Assembly (NCBI GenBank): GCA_016946835.1
Contig: JACVTC010000092.1
Span: 64,001 to 105,000, forward strand
Source: Neocallimastix lanati (nom. inval.)
Lineage: Eukaryota > Neocallimastigomycota > Neocallimastigomycetes > Neocallimastigales > Neocallimastigaceae
Direction of reading: 5' to 3'
DNA: 41,000 bases
Part shown: one piece after another, positions 27,555 through 40,957 of the stretch
Numbering within the stretch: position 1 is the first letter of the stretch
Layout of the letters: every line of letters begins with the position of its first letter
Translations under genes and position numbers: made by a program
Notes under the pieces: generated by a model
Told to the model about the DNA's origin: nothing
Database searches by the model: none
Seen by the model: the letters and a program-made list of their open reading frames with translations, nothing else

Positions 27555-30500
27555 TTAAATAATTTCATATTCATTTAATAAGTCATCTTCTTTCTTTTTT
27601 TGTTTTATTTGTCTTTCTATTTCTGGATCATCATAAATATCAAATTCAAATGTTTCAAATTGGTCTGATTGATTATCACTTTTTGAAGCTGTTTGTTTTC
27701 CTTGAACTTTATTATCATATGTAGATTCCTCTATGGTTTCATCTAATTTAATAAATTCTTCTTCAAATATGCTCCTTATTTCTTCAGAAACACTATCATT
27801 TTCAACATTTTTATATTCCTGTTCATAAATCTCTCTTCCTTTTTCCATGAGGAGTTCTCTTTCATTTAAAGGCTCATCTTTTTCACCAATACTATTATCT
27901 GGTGTAAGTGGTGATTTTTTAGTTCTATTAAATATTATTCTTTTCATATAATATGGAAGAGAATCTTCTTCAAATGACATTTCAGCTCTTAATAATTCTA
28001 GTTCCTCAGATTCATTTAAACTTCTAATTCCAGTTAAATCACTTATTTCCTCAGCCTTAGATTCATCTAATTTTGTTGGTGAATAGTTATTATAATCATA
28101 AGAATCATCCGATATGACTGGACTTAATTCATCTATTGGAATTTTTAATTTGTGTTTGTTTTGAATTAAACTTTTTGGTAGCTTTTCAATATCCCTTAAA
28201 TCTTCATAATTTATAATACCATTAGATAATATTTCAATATCACCATTATTTATATATTTATTGATATCTGTTTCATTCATTTCAATTATTGGTATATTTT
28301 CTTTTGTTTCAGCACCATTAGCTTTTTCTTTCTTTTGTATATCTGATGTATTTTCAACTAATAGATCTTCTTCTAAAATTTTTTCCTTATCCTTTTCTTC
28401 TTTTTCTTGATCATTATTCGATGATTGTTGAGAAGTAGTATGATCAATTATTTCAGAGGTAGATTCATGTTCAAGTGGCTGAGCAGAAAAAACATCATCA
28501 ACAAATTTAGAAGATGATGCTAATCCAGTAATACTATCTCTAATGGTATTCTTAAATGTATTAAATAAAGTTCTACTATATTTTGGGAAATTACTAATAG
28601 TTTTATTAATTATTTTATTTTCATTGCTATTTTCATCTTCATTTACAGTTGAAATATTTTTTGAAGATGTAATAGTTTGCTCGGCCTCTGATGCTTCATT
28701 ATCTTTATTTATAGTAGTTTCTATTTCATTTTTATTTTCTGTTTTAATTTCAGTTTTGACAGTTTCAATTTTATTATTAGGTTCATTTGTATTAGACTCT
28801 ATTTTGATTTCATTTATTTTAGTATTATTAATCTTAATAATATTATTATTATCATTATTGTTGCTTTTGTTGTTATTGTTGTTATTGTTGTTATTGATGT
28901 CATCATTATTATTATTGATATTATTATTATTTTCAATTGAAATGGGATCTGAATATTCATAACCTAAAATAAATTTAGAGATTATTTCATCTTTGTCATC
29001 AATATAATCTAAGAGAGTGGTAACCCCTAACCTAATTTCTAATGCCAAATTATTAAAGAAATCCTTAATACATTCAATAGTTTCATCTTTCTGATTTGCA
29101 ACTTTTTGAGAAATTTGATTAATTGTTTGGTCAATAAAATCATTTACTTTATTAGATGATTGATTATTTGACTGACAACTTTCTTGTTCATTTAGATTTT
29201 CAATAGATATTTCACTGAATGAAAAATCAGTTTGCTGATTATTTAATTTTTCAGTAGGGGGATTTGATAATGATGATGGTGATACTGTATTATTTTTGTT
29301 ATCTAACTGATCCATTATTTCACCAAGGAAAATATTTTTAAATTTAGAATATTCACCAATAACTTTATTAATTATGGATAAAGCATTTTGAATATCATTA
29401 TTAATGAATTGTGTATTTCTTCTAATATTTTCTTTAATATGATTAATTTCATCAGGATTTTGATTACTACATTCGTTTGTAATAAATTTTATAATATTTT
29501 GTATAATATCTCCTTCATCTTTTTTATCACTTGTTATATTTTGTACTATTTTCTTATAGGGAACCGCTTGAAGATCAATACTTTCCCTGAACATGTTTTT
29601 AATATCAATATTCTCAAACTCAATATCTTCAGTTTGAATAGACTTATCAAGCATTATTTTTTCATTTGATATAGATGATAAATTATTAATTTTTGATAAC
29701 TCAGCTTCTTTTCCTTTTGAAGACGAAGCTTTTTCATTGGGTGAAAATATTTCATCATTAGGTTTATTCTCAGATGTTTGATTATCTGATTTCATAATGG
29801 TATCATCTTTAATCAAATTATTTTCTTCTTTCTTTATTCCAGATTGATATTTTTTAATTGATTCGTTAATATTTTTAATTTCGTTATTTCGTTGAGTAAA
29901 AACTACTGATTTTTTTATATTTAAAATTTCATTATTTCGTTGTGATGATTCGGATGGTTTTCTTATGTCTTTTTCCACATTTAAAAATTCAATATTTTGA
30001 TGTGAAGACTCAATTGGTTTTTCAACATCTTCTTCCACATTTAAAATTTCATTGTTTTGAAGTAAAGATTCCAATGACTTTTCTATGACTAACATTTCAA
30101 GGTTTTGTTGTGAAGACTTAATTGGATTTTCAATTTTTAAAACTTCATTATTTAGCTTGGTAAATTCAATTGAAAATTCTGTGTTTATAATTTCATTATT
30201 TGGTTGTATAGATGCGGTTGAATTTTCTTGGTTTGTAATTTTATTGTCTGGTTGTATAGATACTTCAATATTTACATCTTCATTATTTGATTGTGTAGAT
30301 TCAATTGGTTTTTCTTCATTTATAACTTTAGCATTTTGTTGGACAAATTCAATCGAATCCTTAATATTTATATTTTTTTCATTTGTATGCAGAGAATCAA
30401 TAGTCTCTTCTACTTCATTAGTAGATTGGTAGTGTTGTAATTGTTCGACAGGCTCATCTTTATTTTTTTTTAAGCGTAATAATATATAATAATTTGATAA

Positions 30501-31217
30501 ATAAATAAATTAATATACAAATATACAAATATTTTTATATATTTACCATAAATATACAAAATAGAAAAGAAAAAATTTAATTAAAATACCTTCAATTTCT
30601 GTAATGTATAGTGATAAAGAATTGTTTCCAATATTTTTGTCAATAGCATTCCATAAATCTTCTTGAGAAGAAATAACATAGAATTCTAGTTATAATAGAA
30701 GAAAAAAAAAAAATAAATAAATATTATAAAACATTTTAAATTACATATTAAATTTAAAGTTTTAAATGAATTGTTACCATTTTTATTAGTATATTCAATT
30801 AAATATGATAAATCATCATTAAAATTGAATATACTTTTAATAAAAAATCTAAGAGTTTCATAATCCCCCGTGCCACTAATTGGTAATTTGAAACTTCTAA
30901 AGTACCAATTTAACTTTTATTATTATTGAAATAATAATATTTTATATATTATTTAATTATTTAATATAAATATTTTAATAATTAAAATATCTTTTTTTAA
31001 TGAGATAGATTTGAATAATTCTAATACTTCTAATTCATATTCCAATAATTATAACAATTACAGTAGTAATTATTATAATTATAGAAACAATAGTTATAAT
31101 AATTATAATAATAATTATAATAATTATAACAATAATTATTATAATAATAATAAATAAATATTAAGTCAAATTAAATAATATATATACCTGAGCTTTGATT
31201 TGAATTTCACCTTTCAT
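27555..31217 (-). CDS. PB1-domain protein with N-terminal repeats and a long disordered tail, 4 exons
   Basis: PB1 domains mediate dimerisation in signalling and selective autophagy proteins. Exons: 31188-31217, 30778-30896, 30590-30685, 27555-30457; about 1,050 residues. The domain reads KFKSKLRSFKLPISG, then YETLRFFIKSIFNFNDDLSY, and ends FYVISSQEDLWNAID...LYITEIE, the standard PB1 strand-helix pattern. After it come about ten degenerate repeats of around 20 residues (type PIESSQxNNEILNVEEDVEK). A disordered Glu/Ser/Asn-rich region with poly-Asn near 28830-28945 and predicted helices follows. The acidic C-terminus ends NEYEII, which fits the LC3-interacting pattern Y-x-x-I, but such motifs are common by chance. 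No ZZ finger or UBA was seen, so calling it an NBR1/p62 relative is not justified. The only ATG is one base out of frame with the PB1 coding sequence. Confidence 0.7.
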
Positions 31218-33471
31218 ACTTTAAATCTTTATATATATATATATATATATATTTTTTAAATTAATAATTTATTGATTATAGTTTATGTATGTTGATTTTC
31301 AAATTATTTATTATCTGAATATTAATCTTTAAAAGCCTTTATATTTATTATTAAAGTCTTTATATATATATTTTATAATATAATTAATTATAAAGTATGT
31401 TGTAATTTAAAGATATAATTTTTTATTATTATTTATTATAGATTTAGATTATAGATTTAGATATTTTATATTATTTTAAATTATAATTAAAGCTTCAAAA
31501 TTTTATTTGATTTATATTTTGTAAATTTTTTAAAACCAAATTATTAAAATTTTAATTTTAGCTCTAATTATATAAAATTTGGTATTTTTATTCTTTAAAG
31601 AAAAAAAAAAATTATTTCTTCTTTTATAATTAAAATTTAAAAATTTTAATTAATTATTACTGTTTCTTTTTTTTTTAAAAAAAAAAAAATGAAAATTCTA
31701 TGTATTATCTTATTATTTTTATTATAAATAATTAATAATTTAATTTATTATAAAAACTATTTAAGGAATTATATTAATAAATTATAAATAATAATAAAAA
31801 AAAAAAAAAAACTTCAATATTAAACATGATTAAAGATTGAAAAGAAATTATTATATTATATAAAATAAAAATAAATTTGTTATTTATAATAGATTATATA
31901 CTATATCATGTGAATAAATATATTTATAATATATAATACTCATATTAAAATAAAATAAATATATAAATATATATAAAAGATTATTCCACCAATATAAATA
32001 AATTGAACAACATTATTATTAAATATTCTTACAAGAATATTTAATAGTTTTATGATATAAAAAGAAATGAATAAAAAAAAAAGAAAAAACTTTAATTATT
32101 CAAATAATTATTTGGTCTAATTTATTCATAAAAATTAATTATAGAAAAGAAATAAATTTTTACTAAGTTGACATTTAATCTAAATATATAATATATAATA
32201 TTATATATTCTATTATATATTATAATATAAAATGAAATTAAATGAATATATTATAAATTAAATATTAATGAGAAGACTATTCTAAATGAATGAAAAAAAA
32301 AAGTCTTTTTTTTTTTAAATAATTATTATCCGAAAAATTTTATAATAAATTATATATTAATAATATAAAGTAATATATTAATATATTAATTAAAATAGTT
32401 GGTTTCACAAATAATTTTTTAAAAATTTTAAAATTTTAAAAGTTCAAAAAAAAAAAAAAAAAAAAAAAAAAATGAATTATATAATGGTACATCTTCACAT
32501 TAGCTATAATTAGCAATACTACATACTACTTTACTTTTTGTTAGTATTATTGAATATAATAATAAATAAAAAATTAATATTTTCATTATAATAAATTCAA
32601 AAAGATAAGATTCTTTTGTATTAGTTTAATTAAAAACTGAAGATATTATAATTAAAACAACAATATATATTATAAAAAATTAAGCATTTTGATTAATATT
32701 TATTAAGTATTTCTATTTTTAAATATTTATATTTCAAACTATTTATAATTTTTTTTAATTTTTTTTTATTTCATTTGATAAATATTAGTATTAATATTAA
32801 TATTTAAATATTTTTTTTTTTTATTTTATTTATTTTTATTATAGAAATATATTAAATTTCAATAAAACAATCACTAAATTTTTATGAAATTTTATTAATT
32901 AGACTGGAATTAAGGTAAGGATAATAATTTTATGAAATTTTATGAAATTAAATATATCCATTGAAATAACGTGTAATATTAACAAAATATAAAGTATATA
33001 TAAAATATATGTTCTTTTAATTAAATAAAAAGTGTGATTTGTTCAAATGATAACATATATATATGTAATAAAAAACATAAATCAAACTAATATATCTTAC
33101 AATAAAATAAATATATTATATATGCATATATATAATAAGGAATAAAACAATTATTTATTCATTATTGGATTAATTATTAAAAAGATCATAGAAGAAATGT
33201 ATAAATCACTCTTGGTGCACATTATTTAATTTTTAATTGATTACATTAAAATATATCACACACATTTTATTATTATTTTGACTTAAAATTAAGAAAAAAA
33301 AAAAATAAAATAAATCTAGTTAAAATAATAATAAAATATATTATATAATTATATATAATAAAATTATCATTTAATCTTTATTTTCTAATTTTTAAATTAT
33401 TCAAAATAAAAATTTTTATTAGGAATAATTTAGTAATAAATAAATAAAATTAAATATAAAAATTATTAGAC
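31218..33471. other. 2.25-kb AT-rich divergent intergenic region (PB1 gene / WDR91)
   Basis: No exon recognised. It contains TATA runs (about 31231-31252), a poly(A) run at 32447-32471 and generally AT-only DNA. As the shared upstream region of two divergent genes it probably carries both promoters; no site can be named. Confidence 0.55.
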
Positions 33472-35720
33472 ATGGAAACTATTGATGAATTAATTAAGGA
33501 ATATTTACTTTTTAGAGGTATATTAATGTAAATTAAAAATTAATAAAATTCTTATGAAATATTGGAAAGGTGTAATAATTAATAAATTTTCATTTTCTTT
33601 TTATAAATATATATATATATATATATATTCTATAATAAAGGCTTTTTTAACACCTTTCGAAATTTCGATTTAGAATCAAAAAATGATAGAGATAAAGGAT
33701 TTAAAGTAATAATAAATATAATATATATACTATAATAAATTGTAATATTTGTTATTTTTAAATAATCTCCAATTTATTTTTATTTTTATTTTTGCTATTA
33801 TTATAAATAAATAAAAGGCAGAATTGGTAGTAGAACAATTATTTTCATATATTAATTCAAGCGATATTAATGGATTAATGGAATTTTGGAAATATTTGGG
33901 TAATCGTTTTTTTTCACAAATTGATTCACGATTTTGTCAAACTTTAAAAAAAATGGAAATTAATTTGTTAAAGTATTATATTGTGGTTCAAATTCAAAAA
34001 AATAAGAAAGAAAAGATTTTAGAATTTTATAATATATATGGAAATGAATTATTGGGAAAACCAGAATGGGACCATAATTGGTTTGGTAAAAATATAATAC
34101 ATTATAAAGATGTTTAATATTTATTACAAAAATTAAATTCACAATTCCTGAAAAATTGAACATATTAAATATTGTTTTTAATTTTAAAATGAGTATTTAA
34201 TTTATTTCCTTTTTTATTGCTTGTTTATTATTATCTTTATTAATAATTTATTAATATTATATTTATTATTATAATTATTATTAAATAAATTACAATAATA
34301 TATTTATAAATATATATATATATAATGATTTTCAGCTATTCCATTTATCAAAAAACCAGAAACTAATTCTATCTTTAAAATATTCTTTTCAAAGCAATGG
34401 CTTGAAACTTTTACTTCTTCATTAACAAATTTTTTAAATACTATATTCCAAAATATAAGTAAATATCATAGGAATTATAAAAATATTTTAAAATTATTAT
34501 AATTTATTATTGATATTGCTATATTAATAATATTATATAAAATGAAATTAGTTTATTATTATTATTATTTTTATTTTTTTAATTATAAATAAAATTTTAT
34601 GTTTTATTAATCGAGTATATTGTATATACGTAATATAATTATTATAGCATTACCAAGTTTATTAAATTTCAATACTGATAGATATATTCGTAAAGCCCAA
34701 GAATGTGAAATACAAGCATTAAGAAATTTAGTTGATAATTTAAAAGCTGTATATATAAATTTATTTATTTTATATTTATTATTATTAATTATTATTATTA
34801 ATTAATTAATTAACTAAACTAATGGTTAAAATAAAATATTTAGGAATTGGATGCAAGTGATAATAAAATTACTTCATTAAGACAAATGGTAACATTAAAT
34901 ATAATAATCAAAGTTAATAATAATTTAATAAAGAACTATTTATATATTTATTAAATATTTTCAATAGCTTTCTAAAAATTATAGTCTTCTTTCAGAAAAG
35001 GAACTTAGACCAATAAATGAAAGTTTTAATGATAATTTAAAGTAATTTTCATATCAATAAAAACAACAAATATGATATATATATTATACTATATATTAAA
35101 CATGATATAATTAATATAAATTATTTATTTTATTATATTATATAAATATAATATATTTTTAATATTTATTTATTTTATTTTATTTTGTATTTATTTATTT
35201 ATTTTTTTGCTATTGACCTGTGATGATTAATAAAGATTAAAAGAATCATCGGTAGAACCTCAACAAAAAAAAGTAGTTAAAAAAGAAAATAAGTAAGTAT
35301 TATTTATTAAATTAGATTTATAATATTTGTAATAAATAATTAATTAAAAACAAAATAAATATTATTAAAATTATTATATATTTTATATTTTAAGTATATA
35401 ATTCATTTTAATTATTCAAATTTTTATTTATTTATTTAATTATTATTATTATTATTATTATTAAATTTAAATAAATTTGATGTAATTTTATTGTTTTTAT
35501 TTTCAATATATAGTGAATTGACTAATGCTATGGATTCTAAAATAAATAACGATGTTATTTATGAAATGAAAAATTTAACAGGTATTTGTTTATTTATATC
35601 AATATAAATAGTTTTATTAAAATATTAATATTAATGATCATTTATTAAATATAATACAGAAAGCGAACATAAAATAATGATGCTTAATCAAGTAAAAAAT
35701 TAATATTTTATATTGATATA

Positions 35721-35763
<43 letters not shown>

Positions 35764-36697
35764 TTAATAATTATTATTTTAAATTTATAATATATTCATT
35801 ATGTATATCAAATTAAAAAATTTAAAAATTAGGATTTAATAAATACATTTCCAAATAAATTAACATCTTCCAAATTCTCAACAAATATGGGAAATTTGAT
35901 TTCATGTATTGATAGTAAAAATAAATTATACTTATATAACACAGAAACCTCTTCATGTCAACCTTTTAATGATTTACCTACCAACTATACAGTAATGGAA
36001 TGGGGAAATAAAACAGATAATATTATAAATATTGGATTGAATAATAGCACTATAAGATCAATAAATATAAATTCAAAATCATGGAATGATATTCAAATTT
36101 TGAAGTATGGAATTTTTTTTTTTGTTCAATTTATTATTATTAAAAAAATTAAATGATTAATAGTGAATATATATATGAATTAATATATTAAATTATTTTT
36201 TTAAATTTATATCAATTAAATAGTAATTACTGTACGAATATTGAATATTCAGATAATTCAAATGATTATATATATACAATTTTAAAAAATACAAAGGAAA
36301 CAAATATTGGTTTAATAAATATCAAAGATGGAATAATTGAAGTAAATAATAAAATTATAATATTTTCATTAGAGATTTATAATAATATTTATGAAATGAC
36401 TAAATAAAATAAAATAAATAATGATAATGATAATAATTATGTAATAATTTTTTTAAATACTTTTTATTTTTTAAAATAAAAATTATTCGTTTATATTTAT
36501 TTAATATTTATAGAAAGTATTACACAAAGAAGAATCATCAAATTCTAATAATTTCTTGAAAATAAATAGCAGTTCATCATTATTGGTTTATGGAAATGAA
36601 GCTGGATTGATACGTTTATTTGGTAATTCAATTAATTATATATATATATATTTAAATAAATCAATTACCACATCTTATAATAATAAATAATAAATAA

Positions 36698-36772
<75 letters not shown>

Positions 36773-37878
36773 TAATAATATTAAAATAATAATAATAATA
36801 ATAAATAATAATAATAATAATAAATAATAATAATAATAATAATAATATTAAAATAATAATAATAATAAATAATAATAATAATAATAATAATATTAAAATA
36901 ATAATAATAATAATAATAATAAATAATAATAATAATAATAATAATGATAATAAAAAGAATAATAATTATATTAAAATAATAATGATAGTAATAATTATAT
37001 TAAAATAATAATGATAATAATAATAATAATTATATTAAATAATAACAATAATTATTATCGTTATATACATATATATATATATATATATATTAAAGATTTA
37101 AGGACTAATAAGCAAGTAACTAAATTTGATTCAAATGAATCAATTTTGTCTCTTTATATTAATGATAATGATTTGATCTATATTATTAATAAAGAATATG
37201 TAAAGTTCATAATATTTTAAAAATTAAATTAAATTGAAAAATAGTAAAAATTATAATCATTGACATATATATTAAATATACTTATTTTTCTTTCATATGA
37301 TAGATATCAAAATGGAATATAAGTAATAATGATAGTATGAGTATTCTAAATAGTTGGAATGACAATTTAACAGAAAAACAATCAATAAAGCCATCTTCTT
37401 CTACGTCTTCACTGTCAAATTATCCATTATTATTGCAATCAAAAATTAAACTCAATTTAAAAACACAATTTATTCTTTCAAATAATAAATCATTAAATAA
37501 TAATATATATATGAATACAGATATGAAATATATCATGTTTCCTATATTTACTGAAAATGAAATATCAATTTATAATGTCAGTAAAAAAAAAAAAAAATAA
37601 AAATAAAAAAAAATATTTTTCTCATTATTAATATAATAAAATAGAACAGAATAATAATATATATATAGATTATAATAATAATAATAGTACTAATTAATTT
37701 AATCAATGTAAATTTTAAATATTTATATATAATTTAGGCAAATAATGGAGAATATGAAGTTTCATCTAATAAATATACATCTGAAATTGAATGTTTTGAT
37801 GTTAATCAAAATTTCACCCAATCAATTGTAGGTTGTTCTGATGGGTCTTTATATTTAAATAGATGGCTCTATGTATAG
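33472..37878 (+). CDS. WDR91 orthologue, endosomal Rab7-effector WD40 protein, 16 exons
   Basis: In animals WDR91 acts with WDR81 to restrain endosomal PI3P synthesis during early-to-late endosome conversion and binds Rab7. Exons: 33472-33517, 33641-33705, 33818-34085, 34336-34458, 34648-34748, 34844-34888, 34968-35041, 35236-35292, 35514-35581, 35660-35691, 35833-36104, 36224-36341, 36514-36622, 37096-37199, 37304-37576, 37738-37878. About 631 residues (human about 747). The N-terminus METIDELIKEYLLFRGFFNT, with DRDKGFK following, matches the WDR91 entry. MEFWKYLGNRFFSQID, PEWDHNW, IPFIKKPETN, FFSKQWLETF and SLLNFNTDRY also match. A coiled-coil and polar linker (about residues 170-290) lead to degenerate WD repeats, for example LLVYGNEAGLIRLFDLRTN and KYISKWNI-type blades. 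The exon-15 donor is GTCAGT. Linker shortening explains the smaller size. Confidence 0.92.
36678..37045. repeat. AAAT and AAT arrays within WDR91 intron 13
   Basis: A compound array: AAAT units (about 36695-36760), then AAT units broken by ATTAAAAT, repeating about five times. It accounts for most of the 473-bp intron, the largest in this gene. Confidence 0.9.
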
Positions 37879-38028
37879 ATTAGTTTATTCTATCATGAAT
37901 TCAAGAAAAAAAAATTAAAAAATAAAAAAAAAAAAATTGCATATTTTCATATAAAAAATATTCAATCTTATTTTTTAATTCAAAATGTGAATTAATATCG
38001 CAAACAATAAAATAAAGATAGTAAATAA
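37879..38028. other. 3' flank of WDR91
   Basis: AT-rich, with poly(A) patches, and no further exon. The WDR91 polyadenylation site is presumably here. Confidence 0.4.
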
Positions 38029-38860
38029 TTAAATAAAATTTAATAAAATAAATAAATAAAATAAAATAAAATAAAATAAATAGTTGAAATATAAATATGA
38101 AGTACAGATTGAATAAAATAAAATAAAATAAAATAAAATAAAATAAAATAAAATAAAATAAAATAAAATAAAATAAAATAAAATAAAATAAAATAAAATA
38201 AAATAAAATAAAATAAAATAAAATAAAATAAAATAAAATAAAATAAAATAAAATAAAATAAAATAAAATAAAATAAAATAAAATAAAATAAAATAAAATA
38301 AAAAGTAGAATATTAAATAAGAAAGTACAGATTGAATAAAATAAAATAAAATAAAATAAAATAAATAGTAGAATATGAATATAAAGTACAGATTGAATAA
38401 AATAAAATAAAATAAAATTAAATAAAATAAAATAAAATAAAATAAAATAAAATAAAATAAAATAAAATAAAATAAAATAAAATAAAATAAAATAAAATAA
38501 AATAAAATAAAATAAAATAAAATAAAATAAATAGTAGAATATGAATATAAAGTACAGATTGAATAAAATAAAATAAAATAAAATAAAATAAAATAAAATA
38601 AAATAAAATAAAATAAAATAAAATAAAATAAATAGTATAAATTTGAATATAAAGTACAGATTGAATAAAATAAAATAAAATAAAATAAAATAAAATAAAA
38701 TAAATAGTATAAATTTGAATATAAAGTACAGATTGAATAAAATAAAATAAAATAAAATAAAATAAAATAAAATAAAATAAAATAAAATAAAATAAAATAA
38801 AATAAAATAAAATAAAATAAAATAAAATAAAATAAAATAAAATAAAATAAAATAAACAAT
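38029..38860. repeat. AAAAT array with six interspersed spacer cassettes
   Basis: About 830 bp of AAAAT pentamers. Six copies of a roughly 35-bp spacer ending AGTACAGATTGAATA break it, with AGTACAG starting at 38101, 38324, 38385, 38551, 38653 and 38725. Most spacers begin ATAGTAGAATATGAATATAA or ATAGTATAAATTTGAATATA. The minus strand stays open for 276 codons (Phe/Ile/Leu/Tyr) only because the pentamer contains no stop in that reading. It is not a protein gene. Confidence 0.95.
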
Positions 38861-39606
38861 CTTAATAATAATAAAAATTAAAATAAATCAATTTATAAAA
38901 AAAATAAATAATTTAAATTATTAACAATAATAAAAGATATTATCATTTTATGATTATAATTATAATTATAATTAAAAAAAGAAAAAATAATCAAATATAT
39001 ATATATATATAAAGTACTTTAAAAAAAAAAAAAAGAAAAATAAAATAAAATAAAATGTATATATAAAGTATAAATATTATCTAAGAATTATTTTTTATTT
39101 TTATTATATTTATATTGTTTGCTTAAAAAAAAATAATAAAAAAAAAAAAAATTATATATATAAATATATTTATATATTTATTTATTATCTATATCTATAT
39201 TTTATTTATAATCTATCATTATTTATAATTTAAAAAAAATTTTTTTATATATTTATAATTTTTTTTTTTGTACATAAATATTTATTTATATTTTTATATT
39301 TATTGTGATTTTTTTTTTTTTTTTTTTTAATATTTTATGGATTTAAAAATTTAAAGGAATGTAGGAGTTGATTATGATAGTATTTGGATTTAATTTATGA
39401 AAATACATATAAATACATATAAATATATATAATTTTTAATTTTTTTTTTTTAATAATATATAATTTTTATTACTTATTCTTACAGTATTTTAAATATTTT
39501 ATTTGTGAATATATAACTATTGTGTAATTATTTTTGTGATTCTTATTGTAAATATTTTATGATTAATTGTTATTGTTATTTGTTGTTATTATACCACTTA
39601 AATTTA

Positions 39607-39643
<37 letters not shown>

Positions 39644-39735
39644 TATATATATAAGATTTACTATTTATATTAATTTATAGTAAAAAAAAATTTTCAAATA
39701 TATACATATTTACATATTTTTCTAATTCTATACTC

Positions 39736-39799
<64 letters not shown>

Positions 39800-39978
39800 T
39801 TATATTAATTTTAATTCTCTATTTTTTCTTTTATAATAAAATAATTATTATTAATTAATAATAATGATTATGATAATGTTATTATTATTATATAAAAACA
39901 AAAAAAAAAAAGATGAAATAATAAATAAATAAATAAATAAATAAAAAATAAATAAATAAATAATAATTTTTAAATAAT
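38861..39978. other. AT-rich spacer between convergent WDR91 and NBEAL-like genes
   Basis: No gene. It contains ATT arrays (about 39613-39642, 39739-39800), poly(T) and poly(A) runs, and a short AAAT run at 39920-39962 just past the NBEAL-like stop codon. Confidence 0.6.
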
Positions 39979-40434
39979 TTATTTTATTTCAATCCAACTA
40001 ATTCCACCAGAATAATGACCCATTATAAGCTTTTTTTCATTGGATGTCAATGCTAAAGAAAGAACATCTATATCATTTGAATATTGGTATAAAATTTCAA
40101 AACTATATAAAATTAAATAAATATATTATAATTTTAATAATAAAAATCAATTAATATATATATATTATTATTATTATTAATATTTATACATATATTGAAT
40201 TATAAAAATAAATTTTTTTTTTTTTTTTTTTTTTTTATTAATTATATAATTTATTATATGTTTTTATTATATATATTTCTTACTTGTATAAATAAAGTAA
40301 AAATACACCACTTGTATCTGAAATAATTATATGTTCCTGATCTTTAGCTACAACCAAAGATTTTATTTCATGTTCTCTATAAGATTCCATCAAAAGTTTT
40401 CCATTGACACTATATAATTGCAATAAATATTGTT

Positions 40435-40479
<45 letters not shown>

Positions 40480-40536
40480 GTTATTGTTAAATAAAAATGA
40501 GAAAAAAAAACAAAAAAAAAGAAAAAAAAAAAAAAA

Positions 40537-40572
<36 letters not shown>

Positions 40573-40957
40573 TATTATTACTATTTTTATGTAATATATA
40601 ATATGAATTATGATTATTATTATGATTATTTAATGCGAAATATGAACTATTATTATTATTATTATTATTATGCTTTATTATAAATTATTAATATTATACT
40701 TTATAATTATTATGTATTCCTATTATCATAATTATGTATTATTATATATATATTTTTTAATTATATTAATGTTTTAATATGTTTAAAATTTTTTTTTTTT
40801 TTACTTTTGTGTGATTAACGGCAAATATAATAATATCTCCATTGTCTGTAATATTAATATTTCTAATAGAAATTAAACAATTTTGAACTTCTCCAAAAGG
40901 TTTAAATGAATGTAGGAATTTCGCATCATGTAATGTATATATAATACATGAACCATC
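39979..40957 (-). CDS. C-terminal WD40 exons of a neurobeachin-like (NBEAL-type) BEACH protein, partial
   Basis: BEACH-WD40 proteins are very large scaffolds for vesicle and granule traffic. Only the last three exons lie in the window: 40805-40957, 40284-40435 and 39979-40102, GT..AG and in phase; the rest lies beyond 41000. They read DGSCIIYTLHDAKFLHSFKP, then LYSVNGKLLMESYREHEIKS with ISDTSGVFLLYLY, and VLSLALTSNEKKLIMGHYSG ending WIEIK-stop. DGxxIIxTL, LYSVNGKL and the final LxxGxxxG blade match the tail of NBEAL1/2 and neurobeachin in order and spacing as remembered. The acceptor of the middle exon sits at the edge of a poly(A) tract on the minus strand. The BEACH domain itself is not in view, so other BEACH-WD40 members remain possible. 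Confidence 0.65.
40436..40560. repeat. homopolymer block in an NBEAL-like intron
   Basis: A poly(T) run of about 40 bp (40437-40477), followed by a poly(A)-rich stretch and an ATT array (40539-40571). The poly(T) abuts the splice acceptor of the downstream exon and forms its polypyrimidine-opposite tract. Confidence 0.85.

Noticed and set aside
27555-27590. LC3-interacting motif at the PB1 protein C-terminus as proof of an autophagy receptor
   Set aside because: YEII after acidic residues fits the loose pattern, but ZZ and UBA domains are absent and such tetrapeptides are frequent in acidic disordered tails.
28543-28962. 139-residue plus-strand open frame with hydrophobic runs
   Set aside because: It is the antisense shadow of the Asn/Glu-rich exon of the PB1-domain gene.
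30085-30432. 115-residue plus-strand open frame rich in Ser/Cys/Phe
   Set aside because: Antisense to the PB1 gene's repeat region, whose minus-strand reading continues in frame past 30095 to an acceptor at 30457.
38029-38859. 276-residue Phe/Ile/Leu/Tyr open frame on the minus strand
   Set aside because: It arises from a stop-free reading of AAAAT pentamers; the recurring SICTLYS peptide is only the spacer cassette.
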